64,000 bases of DNA. Source: Klebsiella pneumoniae. Its GTDB lineage: Bacteria; Myxococcota_A; UBA796; SXON01. The translations under genes and the position numbers were made by a program. Below the pieces are notes generated by a model. That model made no database searches, was not told where the DNA came from, and worked only from the letters and a program-made list of their open reading frames with translations. Numbering within the stretch: position 1 is the first letter of the stretch; each line of letters starts with the position of its first letter. Positions 8,658 to 17,336 of the stretch are shown piece by piece. The DNA is taken from contig CAMAXZ010000014.1 in the NCBI GenBank assembly GCA_945862325.1, positions 29,982 through 93,981 on the forward strand, given 5' to 3'.

Positions 8658-10340
8658 ATGCGCTGGCTGTTGCCGTTCTTCGCGCCACATCGCGCCCGGC
8701 TGTTGCGCGCGCAGGCCATCGCGCTCAGCGGCTCGGCGGCCTCCGTCGTGGGGTCCTTGTGCGTCGCGTGGGCCCTGGACCGCGCGATCCCCGCGGGCGA
8801 CGCGACGGGGCTGACCCTCGCGGCCGTCGGCTACGGTGCGGCCGTCGTCCTCGCCGGGCTGCTGTCGTGGACGGCGCGCGTGCGCATCGAGGCGATCGCC
8901 CAGGCCGGGCTCCGGGACGTGCGCGAGGCCGCGTTCGGGCGGCTGCTCGACATGGACGCCGGCTTCCACGACGATCATCCGCCGGGGCGGCTCGCCGCCC
9001 GGCTCTCCGGCGACACCGACGCCCTGCGCACCCTGCTCACCGAGGTGGTGCTGCAAGCGCCGGCCGACGCCGCCCTCGTCCTCGGCCTGCTCGTGGTGCT
9101 CACGGCGGTCGCGCCGCCGCTCGCGCTCGTCGTGGCGGCGACCGTGCCGGTCTACGCCGTCGCGATCTTCGTCTTTCGCCGGAGCGCGCCGCCCTTGTTC
9201 CTGCGCGCCCGCGAGGAGGCGTCGCACTCCGCGGGGCTCTTCACCGAGCTCGTTCGTGCGCTCCCGCTCGCCCGAACGTACCGTCGTCGCGACTGGCTCC
9301 TCGCACGGGCGGAGTCCGTCGCCGCCGACAAACAAGACGCCGACACCGTGGCGGGCCTCGCGTCCGTGGGCTTCTTCAACGCCTTGTTCGCGGTGCGCGC
9401 GCTGTCGCTCGGCATCTTGTTGCTGGTGGGCGGCTACGGCGTGGCGGCGGGGACGCTGACCGTGGGCGCGCTCCTCCTCGCCCTCGACTACGCCCGGAAG
9501 TTGTTCGAGCCGATCATCCGCCTGCAGTTTCACATCCTGACGATCGAACGCGCCCGCGCCGGCGGCGCGCGGATGCGCGAGCTGCTCGCGCTGGAGCCGC
9601 GCGTACGGGCCCCCGCGCAGCCTGCTCCCTGGCCCGGCGGCGCCCTGTGCCTCGAGGACGTGGGGTTCGGCTACCGCGCGGACGCGCCGGTGCTGCACGC
9701 GGTGAGCCTGCGCGTCGCCCCGGGGGAGCGCGTCGCCATCGTCGGGCCCACCGGCTCCGGGAAGTCCACGATCGTGTCGTTGTTGCTACGCGTGCGCGAT
9801 CCGCTGACCGGTCGCCTCACCATCGGCGGGGTTGACGCGCGCGCCTTGGACCCGGCGGAGCTCCGGCGCCGCGTCGGGCTCGTGGCGCAGTCGTTGCAGC
9901 TGTTGCCGGGCACCGTGGCGGAGAACCTCGGCGTGCCGCCGGAGCGGGCCGGGCACCTGCTGGACGCCCTCGGGCTCGCCGAGCGCCTCCGTCCGGAGAC
10001 CCGCGTCGGGGACGGAGGGGCCCCTCTCTCCCGGGGGGAGGTGCAGCTCCTCTGCCTCGCGCGCGCCATCGCCGAGGATCCGCCGTTCGTGCTCTTGGAC
10101 GAGGCGACCGCCTCGATGGACCCGGAGACCGAGGCGCGAGCGGCACAACTCCTGCGCCTACGACCGGAGCGGGCCGTGCTCGTCGTCGCCCATCGCCTCC
10201 GCACGATCGTCGACGCCCAGCGCATCTACGTGCTCGTGGCCGGTCGGGTGGTCGAGGTGGGCGACCACCCGACGCTCCTCGCGCGCGGCGGGGCCTACGC
10301 GTCGTTGTGGCGGGCGCAGCTCGCGGCGGAGGCCGCGTGA
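8658..10340 (+). CDS. ABC exporter half-transporter A (membrane domain plus ATPase)
   Basis: A 560-residue half-transporter. A six-helix membrane domain (about 1-320) precedes a nucleotide-binding domain. Walker A GPTGSGKST starts near residue 363 and Walker B LLDEATASMD has the catalytic glutamate at 482. A His switch is present (VVAHRL). The signature motif is altered: LSRGE near residue 456 instead of LSGGQ. The gene overlaps its partner at 10337 by four bases (GTGA). The partner has the reciprocal defect, so this is best read as the subunit supplying the intact Walker B in a heterodimeric exporter. The substrate is unknown; lipids, peptides or drugs are typical. Confidence 0.9.
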   Translation: MRWLLPFFAPHRARLLRAQAIALSGSAASVVGSLCVAWALDRAIPAGDATGLTLAAVGYGAAVVLAGLLSWTARVRIEAIAQAGLRDVREAAFGRLLDMDAGFHDDHPPGRLAARLSGDTDALRTLLTEVVLQAPADAALVLGLLVVLTAVAPPLALVVAATVPVYAVAIFVFRRSAPPLFLRAREEASHSAGLFTELVRALPLARTYRRRDWLLARAESVAADKQDADTVAGLASVGFFNALFAVRALSLGILLLVGGYGVAAGTLTVGALLLALDYARKLFEPIIRLQFHILTIERARAGGARMRELLALEPRVRAPAQPAPWPGGALCLEDVGFGYRADAPVLHAVSLRVAPGERVAIVGPTGSGKSTIVSLLLRVRDPLTGRLTIGGVDARALDPAELRRRVGLVAQSLQLLPGTVAENLGVPPERAGHLLDALGLAERLRPETRVGDGGAPLSRGEVQLLCLARAIAEDPPFVLLDEATASMDPETEARAAQLLRLRPERAVLVVAHRLRTIVDAQRIYVLVAGRVVEVGDHPTLLARGGAYASLWRAQLAAEAA

Positions 10341-11998
10341 ACACCTGGGGGCGCCGCGACGAGGACACGCGTCCGATCCAGGTCGGCGCTTCGCTCCCCG
10401 GGGAGACGCACGCCGCGCGCGCGTGGCGCTGGTTCTGGGCGGTCTGGCGGGGCGAGACGGCCGCGCTCGTGGCGATGCTCGCGGGGAGCGCCGCGACCGC
10501 GGCGCTGCACGCCGCGTTCGCCATGAGTTGGAAACTGGTGATCGACGCGGCGCGCGCGGGCGATCCGCTGCGCGCAGGGCTGCTGTGCGTGGCGCTCGGG
10601 GTCGCCCAGGCGGTGTTCTACATCGTCGTCCAGGGAGCACGAACCATCGTCAATGAGCGCATCCAACGCCGTGTACGGCGCCGCTTGCTGGAGCACCTCG
10701 TCGACCTCGACGCGCGCGCGCTGCGGGGGTACCGCACCGGCGACCTCGTGACGCGCCTCACCGATGACGTCGGCAACGACAAGCTGTCCTGGTGGCTCTG
10801 CTCGGGGGTCCTGCGCGCGGCCGAGGCCGCGATGATCTGCGCGGCTGCGGTGGCTGGGATGATCTACGTCGATCCTGTGCTCTCGGCCTGGTCGCTGGCG
10901 CCGTTGCCGGCGCTGGCCGTGCTCCAGGCCTGGATGTCGGCGGAGATCGCCGCGCGCGCGGGGGCGGTGCAGGCCGCCGTCTCCGCCACCAACGCCGTGG
11001 CGCAGGAGTCGCTCGACGGCGTGCGGGTGCTGCAGGCGCGTGGGCTGACCGCCCTGGCGCGCCGCGCCTACGCGGAGGCCACGGCGCGCCTCGCGGAAGC
11101 GGAGGTCGCGAACGCGCGCCGCGCGCAGGCCCAGTTCACGGTGTTCGGGTACGGGTGGCAGGTGGCGCTCGCCGTGCTGCTCGGCGTCGGCGGGGCGCGG
11201 GTGCTCTCCGGCGCCACGGGCGTCGGCGACTTCGTGGCGTTCAACGGGTTCGTCGCGTCGCTCGTCTTCCCGATGTTCGATCTCGGCGCCTTCGTCGTGC
11301 GCGGGGCGCAGGCCTCCGCGTCGCTCGCCCGGCTCGACGAGCTCCTCGCGGTGCGGCCGACCGCCGACGCCGGTGCCTTCGCGGGGCGCGTCGCGCTCGA
11401 GGGCTTCGCGCTCGACATCGGCGGTCCGCTCGCGGTCGCCCCCGGCACGCTGACGGCGGTCACCGGGCCGGTCGGTTCCGGAAAGTCGACCTTGATCCAG
11501 GCGCTCGCGGGTGTGTTCGGCCACGAGGTGGCGGATGGGTCCGCCTGGGTGCCGCAGGACCCCCTCGTCCTGTCGATCACCGTGCGCGAGAACGTGAGCC
11601 TCGGGGCGGGCGTGGACGTGGACGCCGCGGTCGACGCTGCGAAGCTGGCTTCCGACGTCGCCGCCTGGCCCGGGGGGCTCGACACCGCGGTGGGGGATCG
11701 CGGGCTCACGTTGTCGGGCGGCCAACAACAGCGTGTCCAGATCGCGCGCGCGTACGCCAGCGCGCCACGCGTGCTGCTGCTGGACGACGCGACGAGCGCC
11801 CTGGACGCCGAGACGGAGCTCCGGCTGCTGGACACCCTCTTGAGCGGCGACCGCGCGGTCGTGCTCGTCACGCACCGGGTCGCGACCCTCTCGCGCGCCG
11901 ACGAAGTGATCTACCTTCAACGGGGCGAAGTGGCCGTACGCGGCACGCACGCGTCCCTGGTCGCGTCGTGCCCCCGCTACGCGGCCGCGTACGGCTGA
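10337..11998 (+). CDS. ABC exporter half-transporter B (degenerate Walker B)
   Basis: A 553-residue partner half-transporter. The first 35 residues are hydrophilic; the membrane domain covers about 36-330. In the ATPase, Walker A is GPVGSGKST (from residue 377) and the signature is a canonical LSGGQQQR (459-466). Walker B reads LLLDDATSALD with D484 where the catalytic glutamate belongs. The His switch VTHRVAT is intact. Together with the altered signature of subunit A, this predicts one ATP site with both degenerate elements and one fully canonical site. The GTG start at 10337 overlaps the upstream TGA. Confidence 0.9.
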   Translation: MNTWGRRDEDTRPIQVGASLPGETHAARAWRWFWAVWRGETAALVAMLAGSAATAALHAAFAMSWKLVIDAARAGDPLRAGLLCVALGVAQAVFYIVVQGARTIVNERIQRRVRRRLLEHLVDLDARALRGYRTGDLVTRLTDDVGNDKLSWWLCSGVLRAAEAAMICAAAVAGMIYVDPVLSAWSLAPLPALAVLQAWMSAEIAARAGAVQAAVSATNAVAQESLDGVRVLQARGLTALARRAYAEATARLAEAEVANARRAQAQFTVFGYGWQVALAVLLGVGGARVLSGATGVGDFVAFNGFVASLVFPMFDLGAFVVRGAQASASLARLDELLAVRPTADAGAFAGRVALEGFALDIGGPLAVAPGTLTAVTGPVGSGKSTLIQALAGVFGHEVADGSAWVPQDPLVLSITVRENVSLGAGVDVDAAVDAAKLASDVAAWPGGLDTAVGDRGLTLSGGQQQRVQIARAYASAPRVLLLDDATSALDAETELRLLDTLLSGDRAVVLVTHRVATLSRADEVIYLQRGEVAVRGTHASLVASCPRYAAAYG

Positions 11999-12019
11999 GC
12001 CGCACACCGCCGAGCCGGC

Positions 12020-12025
12020 TACGGT
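12020..12025 (+). promoter_or_regulatory. Putative -10 hexamer (TACGGT) of a leaderless promoter
   Basis: GCTACGGT ends five bases before the ATG at 12031. No ribosome-binding site can fit, so a leaderless transcript is expected if the site is used. Confidence 0.45.
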
Positions 12026-12030
12026 GGCGC

Positions 12031-13236
12031 ATGCTGCTCCGAACGCCCCGCCCCGTCGCGCTCGCGCTCGCGCTCCTCGTGGCGGGGTGCGGGCCGCGCG
12101 GCGCGGTCGTGCTCGACGATGAGCCTGCCGCCGACACCGATGCGGACACCGACCCGGACACCGGGGACGACAGCGGCGGGGGCACGGACACCAGCGGGGA
12201 CACCGACACGGGCGGCGACACGGGCGGCGACACGGGCGGCGACACGGACGCGCCGCTCGACCCCGCGCCGCGCACCCTCGACCCTTGGGACGCGGCGGTG
12301 CACGTCACGGGGCGCGCCGACGACTCCGACCCGACGCGCTTGCCGATGCACTGGCCGGGGACCGCGTTCGCGGTCCGCTTCGAGGCGCCGTCGATCACGG
12401 TCACGATCGAGGATGAAGGCGACAACTACCTGAACGTGCACGTGGACGGCGCCGCGCCGGTGGTGCTGGATCTGCTGCCGGGCGTGCACGACTACGTCCT
12501 GGCCGAGGGACTCGCGCCCGGGGAGCACCACATCGCGGTCGACAAGCGCACCGAGACCTTCGAGGGCGACGCGGTGGTGAGCGCGATCACCCTCGGCGCG
12601 GGAAACCGGGTGCTGCCGGCCGATCCAGCGCCGACGCTCCGCTTGGAGTTCTACGGGGACTCGATCACCGCGGGGTACAGCGCGGACTGCGCCTGCAACG
12701 AAGACGTGCCGGAGTACAAGAACCACGGCGCGACCTACGCCACGCTCGTCGCGGAGGCGCTCGGCGGCGAGCACCACGCGATCGCCCTGAGCGGCGTCGG
12801 GCTCGTCCGGAGCTGGTGGGACGCGGAGATGCCCGACTACTGGGACGGACTCCGTGCCGGCGACGGCGCTTGGGACTTCGCCGACTGGCCGGCCGACATC
12901 GTCGTGGTGAACCTGGGGCAGAACGACTACTGGCTCGGCGTGCGCGGCGAGATCGTCCGGGCCTACGTGGGGTTCCTCGCGGACGTGCGCGCGGCGCACC
13001 CCGACGCCGAGATCTTCCTCGCGCTGGGCTCGATGGACGCCACCGCGCCGGGTTCGCCGATGCCGGCGTACGTGGAGGCCGCGGTCGAGGCACGCCGCGA
13101 CGCCGGCGACACGGACGTGCACGCGGTGATCTTCGCGTACAACGGGTGGGGCGGGCACCCGGTGGCCGACGACCACGCGGCCATGGCCGAAGCGCTGGTC
13201 GAGGCGATCGACGCGGCGATGCCGGAGCTCCGATAG
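12031..13236 (+). CDS. SGNH esterase lipoprotein (CE2-type acetylesterase)
   Basis: A 401-residue lipoprotein (lipobox LLVAGC). An acidic Asp-Thr-Gly linker spans about residues 30-75. A beta-sandwich domain follows (VHVTGRADDSDPTRLPMHW), then a GDSL/SGNH hydrolase domain. The nucleophile is S211 in FYGDSITAGY. The block III element is NLGQND, and the terminal histidines (376, 382) lie in GHPVADDH. A beta-sandwich before the SGNH domain is the layout of carbohydrate esterase family 2, which removes acetyl groups from polysaccharides. The linker probably spaces the enzyme from the membrane. Confidence 0.85.
   Translation: MLLRTPRPVALALALLVAGCGPRGAVVLDDEPAADTDADTDPDTGDDSGGGTDTSGDTDTGGDTGGDTGGDTDAPLDPAPRTLDPWDAAVHVTGRADDSDPTRLPMHWPGTAFAVRFEAPSITVTIEDEGDNYLNVHVDGAAPVVLDLLPGVHDYVLAEGLAPGEHHIAVDKRTETFEGDAVVSAITLGAGNRVLPADPAPTLRLEFYGDSITAGYSADCACNEDVPEYKNHGATYATLVAEALGGEHHAIALSGVGLVRSWWDAEMPDYWDGLRAGDGAWDFADWPADIVVVNLGQNDYWLGVRGEIVRAYVGFLADVRAAHPDAEIFLALGSMDATAPGSPMPAYVEAAVEARRDAGDTDVHAVIFAYNGWGGHPVADDHAAMAEALVEAIDAAMPELR
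12205..12240 (+). repeat. 12-bp in-frame tandem repeat (Asp-Thr-Gly-Gly linker)
   Basis: Three exact copies of GACACGGGCGGC lie inside the esterase lipoprotein gene, with a partial fourth after them. They encode DTGG units of the spacer, and copy number may vary between strains. Confidence 0.85.
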
Positions 13237-13253
13237 CGCCGGGAGCGCCATCG

Positions 13254-14507
13254 TCAGGCGGGCGTCGGCACGAACCGGCGGATCAACGGTAGGAGTCGCG
13301 TGTACACCGCCGGGTGGTTCATCAGCTGATGATGCACCACGCCCGGAAAGGAGCCGGTCTCGATCCGAAACCCATCGGACGCGGGCATGCCGGCGGGGCC
13401 GGCGGCGCTCCCGGGTCGGACCATGAGGTCGCCGAGGAGCACGCCGAGGGGGTGGTCCGGGTCGGAGGTCATCGTCGCCGAGAAGAACGCGTACGTGACG
13501 CCGTCGAGCAGCGGCACGACGCGCTCTTCGGGGGCGGCCGTGGCGTCGGGATCCCGTGCGAGATCGTCGATCTCGCCGTGCTCGAGGTCGCGGATGCCGG
13601 CGCTGCGCGCCGCCAGGATGCGCGCGAGGATCCGCGTGGTGGGGAGATCGACGGCGCCGAGGCCCGCCTCGGTGATTTCCCCGAGCTGGGCGAAGGTCGC
13701 GCCCTGATTGGGGGATCCGAGGGACACCACGAGGGCCACGCGGGTGACCCAGCGGGTCCCTCGCCCCGCCTCCACGGCGGCCCGGGCGACGAGCCCGCCC
13801 ATGCTGTGCCCGACGAGCACGATCGTCGTGGCGTCGGCGAGGGCGACCTCGAGCGCGTGTGACAGGGCGCGGCCGTTGACCCCCACGCGACGCCCGGTGT
13901 TGTAGCGGACGTAGATCGCCGTCGCGCCGAGATCCCGCGCGAGCTGCGTGCCGTAGGTCGTCGCCGGGTCGCCGTACCACTCGGCGGCTTCCATGGCCCA
14001 GCCCCACTCGCTGATCCCGAGGCCGTGTACGAACACGACGGCGAGCGCAGCCGGCGGCAGGCGCTCGCCGTGTCGAAGGTAGCGGTCGTCGTGGCGGAGC
14101 TCGAGGCCAAGGTCGAGCCCATTGGCCGTCGCGGCGAGGTGATGGCCGATCGCGGCGTTCAATGTTGACAGAGCCGCGTCGGCGACCCACTCGGGGGTGC
14201 CGAACGCGTCGGATCGCATCGGGATCGCGGGCTCCTCGTCCTCGGCGGGCGCCGGCACCGCCGCGTCGATCGCGATGTCGACGAGGGTCTCCACGACGTC
14301 GTTGACGCGCTGGATGGTCTCGAGGGTGAGGCTCGTGCTGGCACGCGCGACGCGGTCGACGATGCGCCCGGGGTCCGCCACGGGGCCCAGGCGGTCGGTG
14401 ACGCGGCGCAGGTTGCGGAAGGTGACGTCGTGCCCCTCCCACACGAGCACCGTCGTCGCGTCGACCGCGTCGTGCACCAGCGCCTTCAACCCTCGCCAGC
14501 GTCGCAT
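13254..14507 (-). CDS. Alpha/beta hydrolase (PGAP1/lipase-like)
   Basis: A 417-residue hydrolase. The N-terminal 170 residues are mostly helical with no obvious signal peptide. The alpha/beta fold follows, with the oxyanion motif VFVHGLGISEWGW, the nucleophile S235 in GHSMGG and a likely catalytic His in the C-terminal VVHHQLMNHPAVY. The overall pattern is that of lipase or PGAP1-like esterases acting on lipids or acyl esters. The ATG start at 14507 follows GAGAGG and lies 20 bases after the end of the SGNH membrane protein gene, so the two are likely cotranscribed. The substrate is not deducible. Confidence 0.82.
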   Translation of the reverse strand: MRRWRGLKALVHDAVDATTVLVWEGHDVTFRNLRRVTDRLGPVADPGRIVDRVARASTSLTLETIQRVNDVVETLVDIAIDAAVPAPAEDEEPAIPMRSDAFGTPEWVADAALSTLNAAIGHHLAATANGLDLGLELRHDDRYLRHGERLPPAALAVVFVHGLGISEWGWAMEAAEWYGDPATTYGTQLARDLGATAIYVRYNTGRRVGVNGRALSHALEVALADATTIVLVGHSMGGLVARAAVEAGRGTRWVTRVALVVSLGSPNQGATFAQLGEITEAGLGAVDLPTTRILARILAARSAGIRDLEHGEIDDLARDPDATAAPEERVVPLLDGVTYAFFSATMTSDPDHPLGVLLGDLMVRPGSAAGPAGMPASDGFRIETGSFPGVVHHQLMNHPAVYTRLLPLIRRFVPTPA

Positions 14508-14527
14508 CGGACCTCTCGGATCGTCCC

Positions 14528-16537
14528 CTATTGCCCGATCCACCCCGCTGTGCGGAGCTCCTGCTCGATCCACCCGGCGAGCCGCCGATGGCCCGCCACG
14601 GAAAGGTGGCAGTCGTCGATGAAGTTGTCCGGATCCTCCTTCGCGAAGGCCGCGGCGGCGTCGTACGCGCGCGCGCCGGACGCGGCGGCGATCTCGGCGA
14701 GCATCGCGCCGTACGGGCGCATCGGCCCAGGGTCCGGGTTCAAACCCTCGTTGACCAGGAGCACGCGGGCGCCGCGGCCGTGGGCGAGCGCGACGATCGC
14801 GTCGAGGTTCTCGCGCGCGTCCGCGACGGGGACCGCGCGGGTGTCGTCGTCGCGCGCGGCGAGAACGGCGAACCGCAGGCCGACGTAGAGGCGGGAGCGC
14901 TCGAGGAACGCCGACACCGCGCGGCTGGCCGACGCGCGCTGCGTCCACCCCGCGTACAGCTCGCGGTATGGGCGCGGCGCCGTGGCGAGGATGTCGTTGT
15001 GGCCGACGTAGAGCACGTAGACGTCCGCGCCGAGGCGCTCGATCTGGCTCTCGAGGTAGAGGCGGACGTGCAGGGTGTTCCACCCGCCCACCCCCTGGTT
15101 GACGACCTGCCACCGGCCGTTCAGGCGATCCTGCAAGGCCCGCGGCCAGAACTGATCCAGGTCGTCCATCTGGAAGGCGCCGCCGGTGCTCGAGCCGCCG
15201 AGCGCCACGATCCGCGGACGTCCGTCCGGCTCGGGGGGCCGCACCGGAAAGCCTTCGTCGGGGTACGCGCGATGGCGGCGGAGCTCGAGGAGCTCCGCGA
15301 ACTCCTCGCTCGCGCGACGCCACCCCTCGGTCACCGACCAGCTCTCGTCGAGGGAGGTGCGCCGCACGCCGAGCTCCGCGAGCACCAGCACGAGGAGCAC
15401 CGCGGCATACGAGAGCGCCACACGGTGGCGCGACGGGTGCGTGTTCACCCAGACCAGGGCCGACGCCACCATGGGGCACATTGCGAGGATCAACCATCCG
15501 AACGCGTCGGCGCCCCCGCCGGTGGCGCGGGCCGCGACCGCGGTCGCCGCGACGACCGCGAGCGGCGCGGCCCCGAGGGCCAGCGCGGCGCGCAGCGGCA
15601 CGTCCCCGCTGGACAACGCGAGGAGCACGCCCACCGCTCCGGGCACGACCGCGAAGAGCGTGGGCCCGAGCGCCTCGGGCACCGCGAGCAGGCGCAGGGC
15701 GTCCAGGGTGCCGCGGAGGTCGACGAAGCAGAGCGGCGGGCCGAGGAGCAGGACGAGGGCGGCCAGGGTCGCGCGCGTCGGTCGACCCGCCGCGACGTAG
15801 CGGAGCGCGAGCGGCACGGTGGCCGCGGCGATGCCGAGGGCGAGCAGCGCGCCGAAGGTCGTGGTGCGCCACACCACGCCAAAATCATGCGTAAACCTCG
15901 ATCCTTCGCGTGGTTCGATCGCCACTCGTTCGACCTGGACGCGGCGTACCCCGCTGCCGATCGTGACGAGGCCGGGAGGCAGCGCGTCGACCTGGCACCG
16001 GAGCGCCGGCTCGTTGTCGACCGACACCTGGAGCTCGGCCCCGCGGACCACGAGGTCGAGGACCATGGCGTCGGGCCTCGAGGCGGGCAGCGCGGGGCCG
16101 ATCGCGGCGCACGGGAGGCCACGCCCGACGACCGACGCGCGCGCGCCGCGGTCGACGATGACCGCGCGACTCGGCGCCGCCGGGCCGGGAGGCGGCCGGT
16201 GCGGCGCGCCCTGCGGCGGGGGCAACATCGGTCGCGCGGGCCCAGCGGCCTCGCCGAACGCGACGACGAGCTGGCCGCCGCTCGGGACAACAGCGTCCAC
16301 CCGGATGGAGCCCTCGCGAAAGGGGGCGGTGCGTGCCGTGGCGCTTCGGTACGACCAAAGGTCCAGCGCGTCGCCGCGCGGGCGGAGGGCGCCGGCGAGC
16401 CGCGCGATCTCCGTCGGCACCGCGGGGCCGCCCACGACCCACCGTGACGATGGCGCCTCCGGCGCGAGGCCGGCGCCCGCGTGCCAGAGCGTGAAGCTGG
16501 CCGCGGCCACCGTCAGCAAGGCGAGGGCGCGGTTCAC
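14528..16537 (-). CDS. Membrane-anchored SGNH hydrolase
   Basis: A 669-residue protein. An N-terminal signal or anchor (ALALLTVAAASFTLW) precedes an exported beta-rich region of about 200 residues. Several hydrophobic helices follow at roughly 220-400, then an SGNH hydrolase domain at about 440-665: ALGGSSTGG (nucleophile Ser), GVGGWNT (block II), YVGHND (block III) and DDCHLSVAGH (terminal Asp/His). This architecture suggests an envelope acyl-esterase or acyltransferase partner. The GTG at 16537 is preferred because TACACT lies exactly six bases upstream. It is divergent from the SUMF1-like gene with only 31 bases between starts. Confidence 0.78.
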   Translation of the reverse strand: MNRALALLTVAAASFTLWHAGAGLAPEAPSSRWVVGGPAVPTEIARLAGALRPRGDALDLWSYRSATARTAPFREGSIRVDAVVPSGGQLVVAFGEAAGPARPMLPPPQGAPHRPPPGPAAPSRAVIVDRGARASVVGRGLPCAAIGPALPASRPDAMVLDLVVRGAELQVSVDNEPALRCQVDALPPGLVTIGSGVRRVQVERVAIEPREGSRFTHDFGVVWRTTTFGALLALGIAAATVPLALRYVAAGRPTRATLAALVLLLGPPLCFVDLRGTLDALRLLAVPEALGPTLFAVVPGAVGVLLALSSGDVPLRAALALGAAPLAVVAATAVAARATGGGADAFGWLILAMCPMVASALVWVNTHPSRHRVALSYAAVLLVLVLAELGVRRTSLDESWSVTEGWRRASEEFAELLELRRHRAYPDEGFPVRPPEPDGRPRIVALGGSSTGGAFQMDDLDQFWPRALQDRLNGRWQVVNQGVGGWNTLHVRLYLESQIERLGADVYVLYVGHNDILATAPRPYRELYAGWTQRASASRAVSAFLERSRLYVGLRFAVLAARDDDTRAVPVADARENLDAIVALAHGRGARVLLVNEGLNPDPGPMRPYGAMLAEIAAASGARAYDAAAAFAKEDPDNFIDDCHLSVAGHRRLAGWIEQELRTAGWIGQ

Positions 16538-16543
16538 CCGGCG

Positions 16544-16549
16544 AGTGTA
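16544..16549 (-). promoter_or_regulatory. Putative -10 hexamer (TACACT) of a leaderless promoter
   Basis: On the minus strand GCTACACT is followed by six bases and the GTG of the SGNH gene. The same hexamer and spacing occur at 8595-8600 and 63790-63795. No good -35 is visible. Confidence 0.5.
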
Positions 16550-16568
16550 GCCCGCGATAGGCCGGCGT

Positions 16569-17321
16569 ATGGGCCTTCTCGTTCTGCTCGCGGCGGTGGT
16601 GGCGATCCCGGCGGGCACGTTCCGCCAGGGGGGCGGGCGTGCCCCCGACGAGTCTCCGGTGCGAGAGGTCGCGCTGGCGGCGTACCGGATCGACACGACC
16701 GAGGTCAGCATCGGGGAGTTCGAGGCGTTCGTGGCCGCGGGAGGGTTTCGTCAGGCGGCGTTGTGGTCGCCCGCCGGCCAGGAGTGGCTGCGCGCGCACC
16801 CCGAGGGAGCCGGGGCGAAGGTCCGCGCGTCGGAGCGCCCCGCCGACCATCCGGTCGTGGCGGTGACCTGGTACGAGGCCGACGCGTACTGCCGGTGGCG
16901 CGGCGGAGCCCTGCCGACCGAAGCCCAATGGGAGCGCGCCGCGTGCGCGGCCGGCGCTCGATACCCTTGGGGGGACGCGGAGGACTTCGGGGCCGTCTGG
17001 TATGCCGAAGGCAAGTTCGGTCAGATCACGGGCGTCGCGACGAGGGCCGTACACGACCAGGCGGAGTCGTTGCGGTCGCCGGTGGGGCTGCTCCACACCG
17101 CGGGGAACGTGTGGGAGTGGACGCAGGACGCGTACGACGCGCGGTACTACGCTGACGCGCCGTCGTCGGACCCGGTCAACACGGCCGCGCGACCGTGGAA
17201 GGCGCTGCGCGGCGGCTCATTCGCGAACCTCGCGAGCTCGTGCACGTGCACCCATCGCGAGCCCGCCGCGCCGGAAGTGCCGCGGTTGACGACGGGCTTT
17301 CGTTGCGCGTATCCGCCGTAG
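16569..17321 (+). CDS. SUMF1-like (FGE-sulfatase domain) protein, probably not an FGE
   Basis: A 250-residue protein made almost entirely of the SUMF1/formylglycine-generating-enzyme fold: IPAGTFRQGGG at the start, YRIDTTEVSIGEFEAF, LPTEAQWERAAC, PWGD, AGNVWEWTQD, LRGGSFANLASSC and TTGFRCAYPP. In genuine FGEs the RGGS loop carries a Cys pair. Here the first Cys position is Asn and only the second aligns (SSCTCTHRE), so sulfatase activation is unlikely. The N terminus is hydrophobic (LLVLLAAVVAIP) and could direct export. A divergent neighbour starts 31 bases upstream. A second family member lies at 18194. Confidence 0.82.
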   Translation: MGLLVLLAAVVAIPAGTFRQGGGRAPDESPVREVALAAYRIDTTEVSIGEFEAFVAAGGFRQAALWSPAGQEWLRAHPEGAGAKVRASERPADHPVVAVTWYEADAYCRWRGGALPTEAQWERAACAAGARYPWGDAEDFGAVWYAEGKFGQITGVATRAVHDQAESLRSPVGLLHTAGNVWEWTQDAYDARYYADAPSSDPVNTAARPWKALRGGSFANLASSCTCTHREPAAPEVPRLTTGFRCAYPP

Positions 17322-17336
17322 CAGAGGCCGGTCGAC

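Noticed and set aside
1170..16711. Many long open frames antisense or out of frame to the listed genes (for example 1577-2590, 8759-9835, 11068-11871 and 14531-16447).
   Set aside because: They are Arg/Pro/Ala/Gly-rich with no coherent domains and mirror real genes in very GC-rich DNA, where stop codons are rare.
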